Origin: Eubacteriales bacterium
GTDB lineage: Bacteria > Bacillota > Clostridia > JAQUNY01
Assembly: GCA_028717405.1 (NCBI GenBank)
Contig: JAQUNY010000135.1
Location: forward strand, 1 to 5,123
Direction: 5' to 3'
Length of the DNA: 5,123 nt
Part shown: positions 1-5,043 of the stretch, in pieces
Numbering within the stretch: position 1 is the first letter of the stretch
Layout: each line of letters starts with the position of its first letter
Position numbers and translations under genes: made by a program
The notes under the pieces: generated by a model
Database searches by the model: none
Told to the model about the DNA's origin: nothing
Seen by the model: the letters and a program-made list of their open reading frames with translations, nothing else

Positions 1-227
1 TAAATGAGATCCCATACCTGAAAAATATTTCGGCGCCGCTGCCACACATACCTTTTCTTACAACCGGGGGAGTCGATCCGGATACGGCTGCGGCTTTTAT
101 TGAGGCTGGCGCTGTTGCGGTGGCGGCGGGAGCTTCAGTCGTTAAGCCTGATTTGGTCAGGAGCGGGGATTTCGCGGAAATAACAAGGCTTGCCGCGCTT
201 CATGTAAAGGCTGTCAGCGGACGCTGA
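1..227 (+). CDS. KDPG/KDPGal-type aldolase, C-terminal fragment (5' end outside window)
   Basis: The open frame (codons from position 3) gives 74 residues ending at TGA 225-227. It carries the C-terminal signature of class I 2-keto-3-deoxy-6-phosphogluconate/galactonate aldolases: a phosphate-binding TTGGV (fragment residues 20-24, family usually PTGGV or PTGGI), then EAGAVAVAAGAS (34-45, family usually AGAVAVGVGGSL), then a terminal helix with D56 and ITRLA. In the family this enzyme cleaves KDPG or a related 2-keto-3-deoxy acid to pyruvate and an aldehyde in the cytoplasm. The Schiff-base lysine (KxFPA motif) lies upstream of the window, so activity cannot be checked. Changes from family usage are Thr for Pro in the PTGG motif and Ala for Gly in the last phosphate loop; both could bear on substrate choice. 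Being upstream of an SDR and a sugar-acid dehydratase supports a keto-deoxy acid role. The exact substrate is unknown. Confidence 0.85.
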   Translation, partial: NEIPYLKNISAPLPHIPFLTTGGVDPDTAAAFIEAGAVAVAAGASVVKPDLVRSGDFAEITRLAALHVKAVSGR

Positions 228-357
228 AGACCGGGTTACCGCTGCGAAGGTAAAAAGCAGACCGGTTGGAGGGGACATCTGTACGTGAGTTATGAGTTAT
301 TAGATGGATAAAATGTGCAAAGATTTCCAAATATATTTATAAGGGTGTATACGCTAA
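228..357. other. Intergenic gap between aldolase and SDR
   Basis: This 130-nt gap holds no gene I can support and no hairpin followed by a T-run, so read-through from the aldolase into the SDR gene is possible. Weak complementary arms (230-234 with 262-266, and 236-240 with 249-253) could form an imperfect stem. An AAGGGTG at 341-347, 10 nt before the SDR ATG, is a plausible ribosome binding site. I see no convincing -35/-10 pair. A 14-mer at 316-329 loosely resembles the operator-like site of the 3700s region and is listed as a finding. Confidence 0.5.
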
Positions 358-1125
358 ATGAAAAATAAAGTCATATTTATTACAGGAGGAACTGTAAACA
401 CAGGGTTGGCGATTGCGGAACATTTCGCGTCAAAGGGATATGATGTGGCAATATCAAGCAGGGAACTGAAAAGGGCTGAAAAAGCGGCAGAAAAAATTGC
501 GGCTGACTATGGTATAAAAGCTGTCGGATATGGACTTGATCTGATGGATACCGATGACATTGCAAGAGTATTTGGAGAAATACGCAGTGATTTCGGGGCG
601 TTAGATGTCTTTGTAAGTAACAGCGCAGACCTTGGGATCGATGTTGAATTGCTGCAGGCTACTCCGGAAAGGTTTGACGAAATATTCGGGACCAATGTCA
701 GGGGCACCTATTTCTGTTGCAAAAATGCGGCGCTGCTGATGAAAGAAACAGGCAGCGGAGGAGCAATTGTTATAATCGGCTCAGTGCATGCATATGCGGC
801 GATGCGGGGAAGAGGCATATATGCGGCTTCAAAGGGCGCGTTACTGTCTCTGACAAAGTCACTTGCATATGAACTGGCTGAGTTTGACATCAGGGCAAAT
901 TATGTCGCTCCGGGGGCTATACACACTAACCGCTGGGATATAATACCTGAAGATGCAGCCAATATAAGGCGAAGCGCATACCCTGTCGGAAGAGAGTCAT
1001 CGGGTAAGGATATCGCGAATGCGGTGTTTTACCTGGGGACTGAGCTTTCAGCTACTGTTACAGGCGCTGACCTTGTTGTCGATTCTGGTATAAGGGCCTG
1101 CCTGGTCCCTTATGATAAAAGCTGA
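358..1125 (+). CDS. SDR-family NAD(P)-dependent oxidoreductase
   Basis: A 255-residue classical short-chain dehydrogenase/reductase, of usual length. Seen: a Rossmann nucleotide loop TGGTVNTG (residues 9-16), in which Asn14 stands where the classical TGxxxGxG has its second Gly. The SSR at 33-35 (Arg35 at the end of strand beta-2) suggests NADP(H) preference by family analogy. D61 sits at the adenine-contact position, and SNSA (87-90) stands for the NNAG motif. The catalytic tetrad is N113, S142, Y155 and K159 (YAASK), followed by the APG motif 184-186 and the C-terminal VDSG. All catalytic residues are present, so it should be active in the cytoplasm. The ATG at 358 is preceded by AAGGGTG at 10 nt spacing and the conserved N-terminal strand begins at once, so this start is sound. 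Neighbours suggest oxidation of a sugar or sugar acid, or reduction of a keto-acid, in the same pathway. The family is too broad to name a substrate. Confidence 0.9.
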   Translation: MKNKVIFITGGTVNTGLAIAEHFASKGYDVAISSRELKRAEKAAEKIAADYGIKAVGYGLDLMDTDDIARVFGEIRSDFGALDVFVSNSADLGIDVELLQATPERFDEIFGTNVRGTYFCCKNAALLMKETGSGGAIVIIGSVHAYAAMRGRGIYAASKGALLSLTKSLAYELAEFDIRANYVAPGAIHTNRWDIIPEDAANIRRSAYPVGRESSGKDIANAVFYLGTELSATVTGADLVVDSGIRACLVPYDKS

Positions 1126-1128
1126 GAC

Positions 1129-1206
1129 AAGACAGGGGGGTAAGACAGGGGACGGTTCTGTGTCTTACCCAAGACACAGAACCGTCCCCTGTCTTACCCT
1201 GTCTTA
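1129..1206. repeat. REP-like palindrome with 29-bp perfect arms, flanked by short direct repeats
   Basis: Positions 1138-1166 are exactly reverse-complementary to 1171-1199, leaving a 4-nt loop (ACCC, 1167-1170). The arms contain the core GGGGACGGTTCTGTGTCTT. The outer edges are short direct repeats: AAGACAGGG at 1129-1137 and 1142-1150, and CCCTGTCTTA at 1187-1196 and 1197-1206. The element starts 3 nt after the SDR stop and ends 27 nt before the Shine-Dalgarno of the dehydratase gene. Its form (intergenic, palindromic, self-related edges) is that of REP/BIME elements mobilised by RAYT transposases. From memory, similar GAACCGTCCCCTG repeats are dispersed in Clostridia genomes; I could not search for this. 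As RNA it would be a very stable stem, able to affect read-through or mRNA decay between the two genes. It is not a classical terminator: the nearest T-run (1220-1226) is 20 nt away. Confidence 0.85.
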
Positions 1207-1245
1207 TTGAAACATCCCCTTTTTTTGAGAATGGAGGATAGAGGT

Positions 1246-2421
1246 ATGAAAATCACAGATGTAAAAATTTTCATTATGGATGCTTTCAGGACTAACTGGT
1301 CATTCATCAAAGTTGAGACGGATGAGGGACTATATGGCTGGGGAGAGGCCTCGCTTGGCACCAGGGAGTATTCGGTAGCCGGTTGCGTCGAGGATCTGAA
1401 GAGGCTTATCGTCGGCAGAAACCCGCTTGAAATCGAAAAAATGTGGTACGAGGTTTACAGGGACTCCTACTGGAAGGGCGGTCCCGTCATGATGACGGCT
1501 ATGAGCGGGATCGAAATAGCAATGTGGGATATTATGGGTAAATATTTCGATGTGCCGGTATACACTTTTTTTGGCGGAAAAATCCGCAATGAAGTAAAAA
1601 TGTACGCAAATGGCTGGTTTGTGGGCGCCAAAGAACCTGAGGATTTCGCGGCCGCCGCCTCCAAAGCGGTATTAAAGGGTGTGAAAGCACTTAAATGGGA
1701 TCCTTTCGGCTCATCATATATGAACATAACAAACGAACAGATGGAAAAGACAGTGCGCATTGTCGGAGCAGTGCGCGAAGCTGCCGGGCCTTATACAGAT
1801 CTCCTGATTGAAGGGCATGGCAGGTTTTATCCGACAGCTGCAATACAGATATGCAGGGAGCTTGAGCCTTTTAAACCGATGTTTTTCGAGGAGCCTTGCC
1901 TGCCGGACGATATTGATTCAACCGCAATGGTCAGGGCAAAATCCAATATACCGATTGCCGCGGGTGAGAGAATATACACGAAATTTGGTTTTGCCGAGTT
2001 GTTCGCAAAGAAGGCAGTCGATATTGTGCAGCCCGATGTATTCCACACGGGCGGCTTATATGAGTGCAAAAAAATCGCGGCCATGGCTGAGGCCAACAGG
2101 ATTTTTGTTTCTTACCACAATGCAAGCGGCCCGATATCCAACGCAGCCATACTCCATCTGGCGTCGACGATCCCCAATTTCCTCATACATGAAATCATGC
2201 TTACAGACGGGTCTTTCCGCAAGGCAATAACGAACGAGGAAGTAGAATTCAGGGATGGTTACATAAAGATACCCGATAAGCCAGGTTTCGGGATAGAAGT
2301 AAATGAAGAAGAAGTCATGAAACGGCCTTATAAACCACGCAACCTTCGCCATTACAACGGCACACTGACCGACATCAGGGCCAAAGATGACACAGTATAT
2401 TATTTCAAGGGGCTTGAGTAG
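1246..2421 (+). CDS. Enolase-superfamily sugar-acid dehydratase, galactonate dehydratase-like
   Basis: A 391-residue mandelate racemase/muconate lactonizing-type enzyme. Seen: an N-terminal capping domain (about 1-120) with the DEGLYGWGE motif, then a barrel with metal ligands E189 (IEGHGRF), E215 (FFEEP) and E241 (AAGER), plus D264 (QPDVFHTGG) and H291 (SYHNASGP). H191 beside E189 and H291 match the acid/base histidine pair of E. coli D-galactonate dehydratase; as I recall its numbering (D183, H185, E209, E235, H285), each site is offset by exactly 6. This supports syn/anti dehydration of an aldonate to a 2-keto-3-deoxy acid with Mg2+. The barrel Lys pair K147/K150 is also present. Which aldonate (galactonate, arabinonate, xylonate or other) is not readable. 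The start is ATG 1246: GGAGG at 1233-1237 lies 8 nt before it and the conserved KITDVK strand follows. The longer in-frame TTG start at 1207 lacks a ribosome site and begins at the edge of the palindromic repeat. Confidence 0.9.
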   Translation: MKITDVKIFIMDAFRTNWSFIKVETDEGLYGWGEASLGTREYSVAGCVEDLKRLIVGRNPLEIEKMWYEVYRDSYWKGGPVMMTAMSGIEIAMWDIMGKYFDVPVYTFFGGKIRNEVKMYANGWFVGAKEPEDFAAAASKAVLKGVKALKWDPFGSSYMNITNEQMEKTVRIVGAVREAAGPYTDLLIEGHGRFYPTAAIQICRELEPFKPMFFEEPCLPDDIDSTAMVRAKSNIPIAAGERIYTKFGFAELFAKKAVDIVQPDVFHTGGLYECKKIAAMAEANRIFVSYHNASGPISNAAILHLASTIPNFLIHEIMLTDGSFRKAITNEEVEFRDGYIKIPDKPGFGIEVNEEEVMKRPYKPRNLRHYNGTLTDIRAKDDTVYYFKGLE

Positions 2422-2549
2422 GAACTGAGCAGATGAACCGTTCCCCTGATTTAAGCAGATGAACTGTCCCCTGTGCTTGCTCCGTGCTTGCCCTTGGTCC
2501 CCTGATTGACCATGTTCACTATTTGCTCTGTTTATATATCTCTGTGCTT
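2422..2549. repeat. Convergent gap with degenerate copies of the GAACCGTCCCCTG repeat
   Basis: Two near-copies run in tandem at 2428-2450 and 2454-2475, sharing AGCAGATGAAC then CGTTCCCCTG or TGTCCCCTG. A third partial copy, GGTCCCCTGATTGA, is at 2496-2509. All share the core of the right arm of the perfect palindrome near 1180-1191. An 8-bp direct repeat GTGCTTGC sits at 2473-2480 and 2484-2491. No opposing arms survive, so no long hairpin forms. I see no intrinsic terminator for either converging gene and no coding region here. Confidence 0.6.
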
Positions 2550-3650
2550 TCAGATAACCCTCAGGGTATTCAGCAGCCTTGCGCTGCAGCCTGCAGCAAG
2601 CGTCCTGTAGCCTGACACACTGCCGTCCAGATCCAGGTTTGGGGCGTTGGTCATCCAGGTTTGCGGCTCTATGCAAATGAAGCCCTCATCTCCTTCGCTG
2701 TTCCATATCAGCCAGTGGCCGAATTGTGCGTCGGTTTCGTATATGACCTTTTCTTTGCAGCCGGTGTCATATAATATGGCGCCGTTGAACGTGGTCCCAT
2801 CAAGATCAAAAGGCCGGGATCTAAAACACATTTTTGACATTTTGAATCCGTTTGCCTTCATACCTTTATTGTTAAGGATATCGCGCATAGTGTCATCTTT
2901 GATCATCCGGCCTGTTGGGATCACAAAATCACCGACTTCCCACCTGTCGCCTGCCGAAACCTTAAAACAGCACGTTTCCGTGCTTCCGCGCTCAGAGAAC
3001 GGGACCCTGAAAGCAGTATGATAACCAAAGCCGAACGGCATCAGAGCATCACCGGTGTTTTGCATTTCGAATTCCTGTGTCAGGCCGGATGGGGAAAGGG
3101 TGTATGTTATTGCTGCGGTAAAGTCAAAGGGGAAATATTTATAGAAATCCGAGGTCTCGCCGGTGTTTGTGTACGAGCATCTTACTATGCATGCATCATT
3201 GCACACCAGAGTTTTTTCAGGCGTCCATGGCCTGCTGTGAAGAAAACCGTGTATATGCATTGTGCCTGTGGGATCATTTATAGGGAGTGAAAGATCATAA
3301 CCATCTCTTCTCATCTTGCCGCCTACTATCCTGTTCGGGAAAAACAGGACAGGCATACCGTATACTACAGATGAAGAACGAAGGGCTTCATATGAGGGCG
3401 GTGTCCTTAATATATCCAGACCTTTCTGCGGACATGTCAGCGAAATAAGATTTGCACCGATATAGGGAACGATGGTCGCCACATAGCCGCCTGCACGCAT
3501 TTCGAGTGCTGCTGATGGGCCGTACGGGACCTCTTTTATTGTGGGCGACATTTTGCCGTCTTTTTCTTTAATGGCTTCAGTGGCTTCATTGGCTCCAGTG
3601 TCGTCATTGGCTTCTGTTATTTTTTTCCCTGTCTGACTGTCTGTACTCAT
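2550..3650 (-). CDS. Aldose 1-epimerase (mutarotase)-like protein
   Basis: A 366-residue protein of the galactose mutarotase-like fold, which interconverts alpha and beta anomers of free sugars or acts on related sugar ligands. Seen: PNRI with N106-R107, HIHG with H132/H134, the second histidine H211 in FGFGYHTAF, a putative Asp in RPFDLDG (282/284), and the catalytic-base Glu328 in CIEPQTWMTNAPN. These match in order the Arg, His, His, Asp and Glu positions of GalM-type enzymes. The start is ATG at 3650: GGAGG (3661-3665) lies 10 nt upstream, and the predicted transcription start (about 3693) excludes the longer frame up to 3761. Residues 1 to about 45 are an acidic, low-complexity, probably disordered extension (TEANDDTGANEATEAIKEKD) that mutarotases usually lack. 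It converges on the dehydratase gene and diverges from the M24 gene. Sugar specificity is unknown. Confidence 0.85.
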   Translation of the reverse strand: MSTDSQTGKKITEANDDTGANEATEAIKEKDGKMSPTIKEVPYGPSAALEMRAGGYVATIVPYIGANLISLTCPQKGLDILRTPPSYEALRSSSVVYGMPVLFFPNRIVGGKMRRDGYDLSLPINDPTGTMHIHGFLHSRPWTPEKTLVCNDACIVRCSYTNTGETSDFYKYFPFDFTAAITYTLSPSGLTQEFEMQNTGDALMPFGFGYHTAFRVPFSERGSTETCCFKVSAGDRWEVGDFVIPTGRMIKDDTMRDILNNKGMKANGFKMSKMCFRSRPFDLDGTTFNGAILYDTGCKEKVIYETDAQFGHWLIWNSEGDEGFICIEPQTWMTNAPNLDLDGSVSGYRTLAAGCSARLLNTLRVI

Positions 3651-3699
3651 TATTCCAGTGCCTCCGGTTTTGCTTTTAATATTCACAATGATATTCACA

Positions 3700-3728
3700 A
3701 TAATATTCATTTGACAGGCAAACGTCAA
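3700..3728 (-). promoter_or_regulatory. Sigma-A-type promoter for the epimerase gene
   Basis: Reading the minus strand, TTGACG (3728-3723) and TATTAT (3705-3700) are separated by exactly 17 nt, a near-consensus sigma-A promoter. The expected start near 3693 gives a leader of about 43 nt that includes GGAGG at 3665-3661. This fixes the epimerase start at 3650 and rules out the upstream in-frame ATGs at 3710 and 3761. The element is interleaved with the oppositely directed M24 promoter. Confidence 0.75.
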
Positions 3729-3739
3729 GGTTTTATAAT
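3711..3739 (+). promoter_or_regulatory. Perfect-consensus sigma-A promoter for the M24-fold gene
   Basis: TTGACA (3711-3716) and TATAAT (3734-3739) are separated by 17 nt, the exact sigma-70/sigma-A consensus and optimal spacing. The expected transcription start is around 3746, giving an untranslated leader of about 80 nt before the ATG at 3826. Such a strong promoter normally needs a repressor, and an operator-like 14-mer lies directly downstream. Confidence 0.85.
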
Positions 3740-3756
3740 GAAGTTGAATTTTATTC

Positions 3757-3770
3757 TGCAAACGTTGTCA
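3757..3770 (+). promoter_or_regulatory. Operator-like site of LacI/CcpA (cre) type
   Basis: TGCAAACGTTGTCA fits the Bacillus-type cre consensus TGWNANCGNTNWCA except for C at the third position, and fits the general LacI-family pattern with its central CG. It would sit at about +12 to +25 of the M24-gene transcript, a typical roadblock position, and about 65-75 bp upstream of the epimerase start. A partial copy sharing GCAAACGT occurs at 3718-3725, inside both promoters. Binding by CcpA or a local LacI-family regulator is inference; no regulator gene is visible in the window. Confidence 0.5.
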
Positions 3771-3786
3771 CAATAATTTCACTGAA

Positions 3787-3825
3787 AAGGAGGGTAGTCG
3801 GAGCTTCCTGCCCGACTAACAGAAT
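3787..3825 (+). promoter_or_regulatory. Distant Shine-Dalgarno with hairpin spacer before the M24 ATG
   Basis: AAGGAGG at 3787-3793 is a near-perfect Shine-Dalgarno but lies 32 nt from the ATG at 3826, and no ATG, GTG or TTG lies at normal distance from it. In between, TAGTCGG (3795-3801) pairs perfectly with CCGACTA (3812-3818) around a 10-nt loop. Folding this 7-bp stem leaves only 1 + 7 = 8 nt between the Shine-Dalgarno and the ATG, which is standard spacing. No other ribosome site precedes the ATG, and a TAA in frame at 3817-3819 rules out a longer protein. Confidence 0.65.
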
Positions 3826-4995
3826 ATGCCATACTATGACAATATAGAACACGCCGGAAGGCTGGAAAAGGTCAGGGAACTGCTTAATAAGAATGATCTT
3901 GATTTCGCTCTGGTTTATTACGATGAATTCAACCTGGCCAACGGATGGTATCTGACGGCATGGTGCCCGCAATTCGAGAGCGGGGCTGTCCTGGTGCCGC
4001 GCAAAGGCGAAGCCCTGATACTTGGCGGCCCTGAAAGCGAACCATTTGCCAGGCAGGACAGTGCTATCAGGGAGACCCGCAATCTCCCGGTATTTATGGT
4101 GCCGGACGAGGAATATCCCAACGCCGTCATTATAAGCTTCAAGGAGCTTTTTGCCGAGTTAGGCAGGAAAGGTAAGATAAGGAGAGCAGGTATAGTTGGA
4201 GCGGATCAGATGCCGGTCTCTGTTTACCGCCAGGTTGAAGCAAACTTGAAGGGAGTCGAACTTGTCGACATTACGGAAAATTTTCTCTCTTTGCGTTATG
4301 TTAAGAGCGAATGGGAAAGGAAGCAGATCAAAAAAGCCTTCAAAATCACCGACAAGGCTGCTGAAGCCATGATGGCGAAAGTTTCGCCGGGAGTGCGGGA
4401 ATGTGAAGTGGCAGCTGCCGGCGAGGCTACGGCAAGGGCGCTTGGCGCAAATGGTTTTGCGTTCAAGACCATAGTGGGAAGCGGCAGACGATCTAACGCC
4501 GTAGTACCGACATCAATGGACAAGATAATGAAACCGGGGGAGATGGTCATGCTGGGATTGTCTGCGCGGTGGAAAGGCTACAGCGGAGTCTTCGGCAATA
4601 CACTCCCGGTCAGCGGCGAGTACACGCCTGCCCAGGCTGAATGTATGAGGCACGTCCGTGAAGTGCTGCGCATGACAAGGGATAAGCTGAAACCCGGGCT
4701 GGCGGGCAAGGAAATCGACAAACCGGGAAGGGAATATTTTAAAAAGGCCGGATATATGAAATACCTTGTGTGTCCTTTTGCGCACACTATAGGTATAATG
4801 GAAGCGGAAGGACCATTCTTCGGGCCAAACGGAACTGATGAGCTTAAACCGGGGATGACAGTGTGTGTGGATGTGAGCTTTTTTGGGCATCCCGAATTCA
4901 ACGGTGTGAGGATAGAAACCGGATATGAGATCACGGAGACAGGCGCTGTTCCTTTGAGCCCCTACATGGACAAGATGCTTACGAGCAAGATATAG
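3826..4995 (+). CDS. M24-fold (Xaa-Pro peptidase/creatinase-like) protein with altered metal site
   Basis: A 389-residue protein with the two-domain plan of aminopeptidase P, prolidase and creatinase: an N-terminal creatinase-type domain (about 1-150), then a pita-bread domain with IVGSG (216-220), GYSG (251-254), FAHTIG (318-323) and GVRIE (360-364). By motif alignment, the usual metal ligands Asp-Asp-His-Glu-Glu read here G244, V255, H320, D349 and E364. The conserved substrate His in the N-S-A-x-x-H region is T229. So both Asp ligands and one His are gone, while H320, R362 and E364 remain. Family knowledge: creatinase also uses this fold without metal, but its own key His and Glu (H232, E262) also seem absent here. 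It is therefore either a metal-free hydrolase of a small molecule or a binding protein, and unlikely to be a normal proline peptidase. Its place beside sugar-acid genes hints at a catabolic substrate. The start ATG 3826 is the first possible in frame. Confidence 0.85.
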   Translation: MPYYDNIEHAGRLEKVRELLNKNDLDFALVYYDEFNLANGWYLTAWCPQFESGAVLVPRKGEALILGGPESEPFARQDSAIRETRNLPVFMVPDEEYPNAVIISFKELFAELGRKGKIRRAGIVGADQMPVSVYRQVEANLKGVELVDITENFLSLRYVKSEWERKQIKKAFKITDKAAEAMMAKVSPGVRECEVAAAGEATARALGANGFAFKTIVGSGRRSNAVVPTSMDKIMKPGEMVMLGLSARWKGYSGVFGNTLPVSGEYTPAQAECMRHVREVLRMTRDKLKPGLAGKEIDKPGREYFKKAGYMKYLVCPFAHTIGIMEAEGPFFGPNGTDELKPGMTVCVDVSFFGHPEFNGVRIETGYEITETGAVPLSPYMDKMLTSKI

Positions 4996-5043
4996 CAGAC
5001 AGAAATATCCGTCAAATCATTTCGCAGAGGAATATTTTATATT

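Noticed and set aside
285..311. Eight-codon leader peptide (GTG 285 to TAA 309) after GGAGG 268-272
   Set aside because: Non-ATG start, 12-nt spacing and no link to a terminator or regulatory codon run; expected by chance in an AT-rich gap.
1138..1226. Intrinsic terminator made of the palindrome and the T-run at 1220-1226
   Set aside because: The T-run is 20 nt beyond the stem rather than adjacent, and the stem is far longer than usual terminators; a repeat element explains it better.
1207..1245. Longer dehydratase start at TTG 1207 adding 13 residues
   Set aside because: The extension begins at the edge of the palindromic repeat, has no ribosome site, and is not part of the family's N-terminal strand; ATG 1246 has GGAGG at 8 nt.
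1808..2230. 140-codon plus-strand frame within the dehydratase gene
   Set aside because: It is out of frame with a gene showing all its conserved motifs in the main frame; no independent evidence of coding.
2056..2676. Long minus-strand frame overlapping the dehydratase end and the repeat gap
   Set aside because: It lies antisense to conserved dehydratase and epimerase codons, has no ribosome site or recognisable domain, and is a shadow frame.
3651..3761. Longer epimerase start (ATG at 3761 or 3710)
   Set aside because: Both lie upstream of the predicted transcription start near 3693, the first about 30 nt upstream of the -35 box; the added residues are encoded by promoter DNA and the 12-bp repeats.
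3802..3811. Loop of the leader hairpin as an anti-Shine-Dalgarno (CTTCCT)
   Set aside because: Only a 4-bp match (TCCT with AGGA) to the AAGGAGG is possible, too weak against the 7-bp stem to support an on/off switch.
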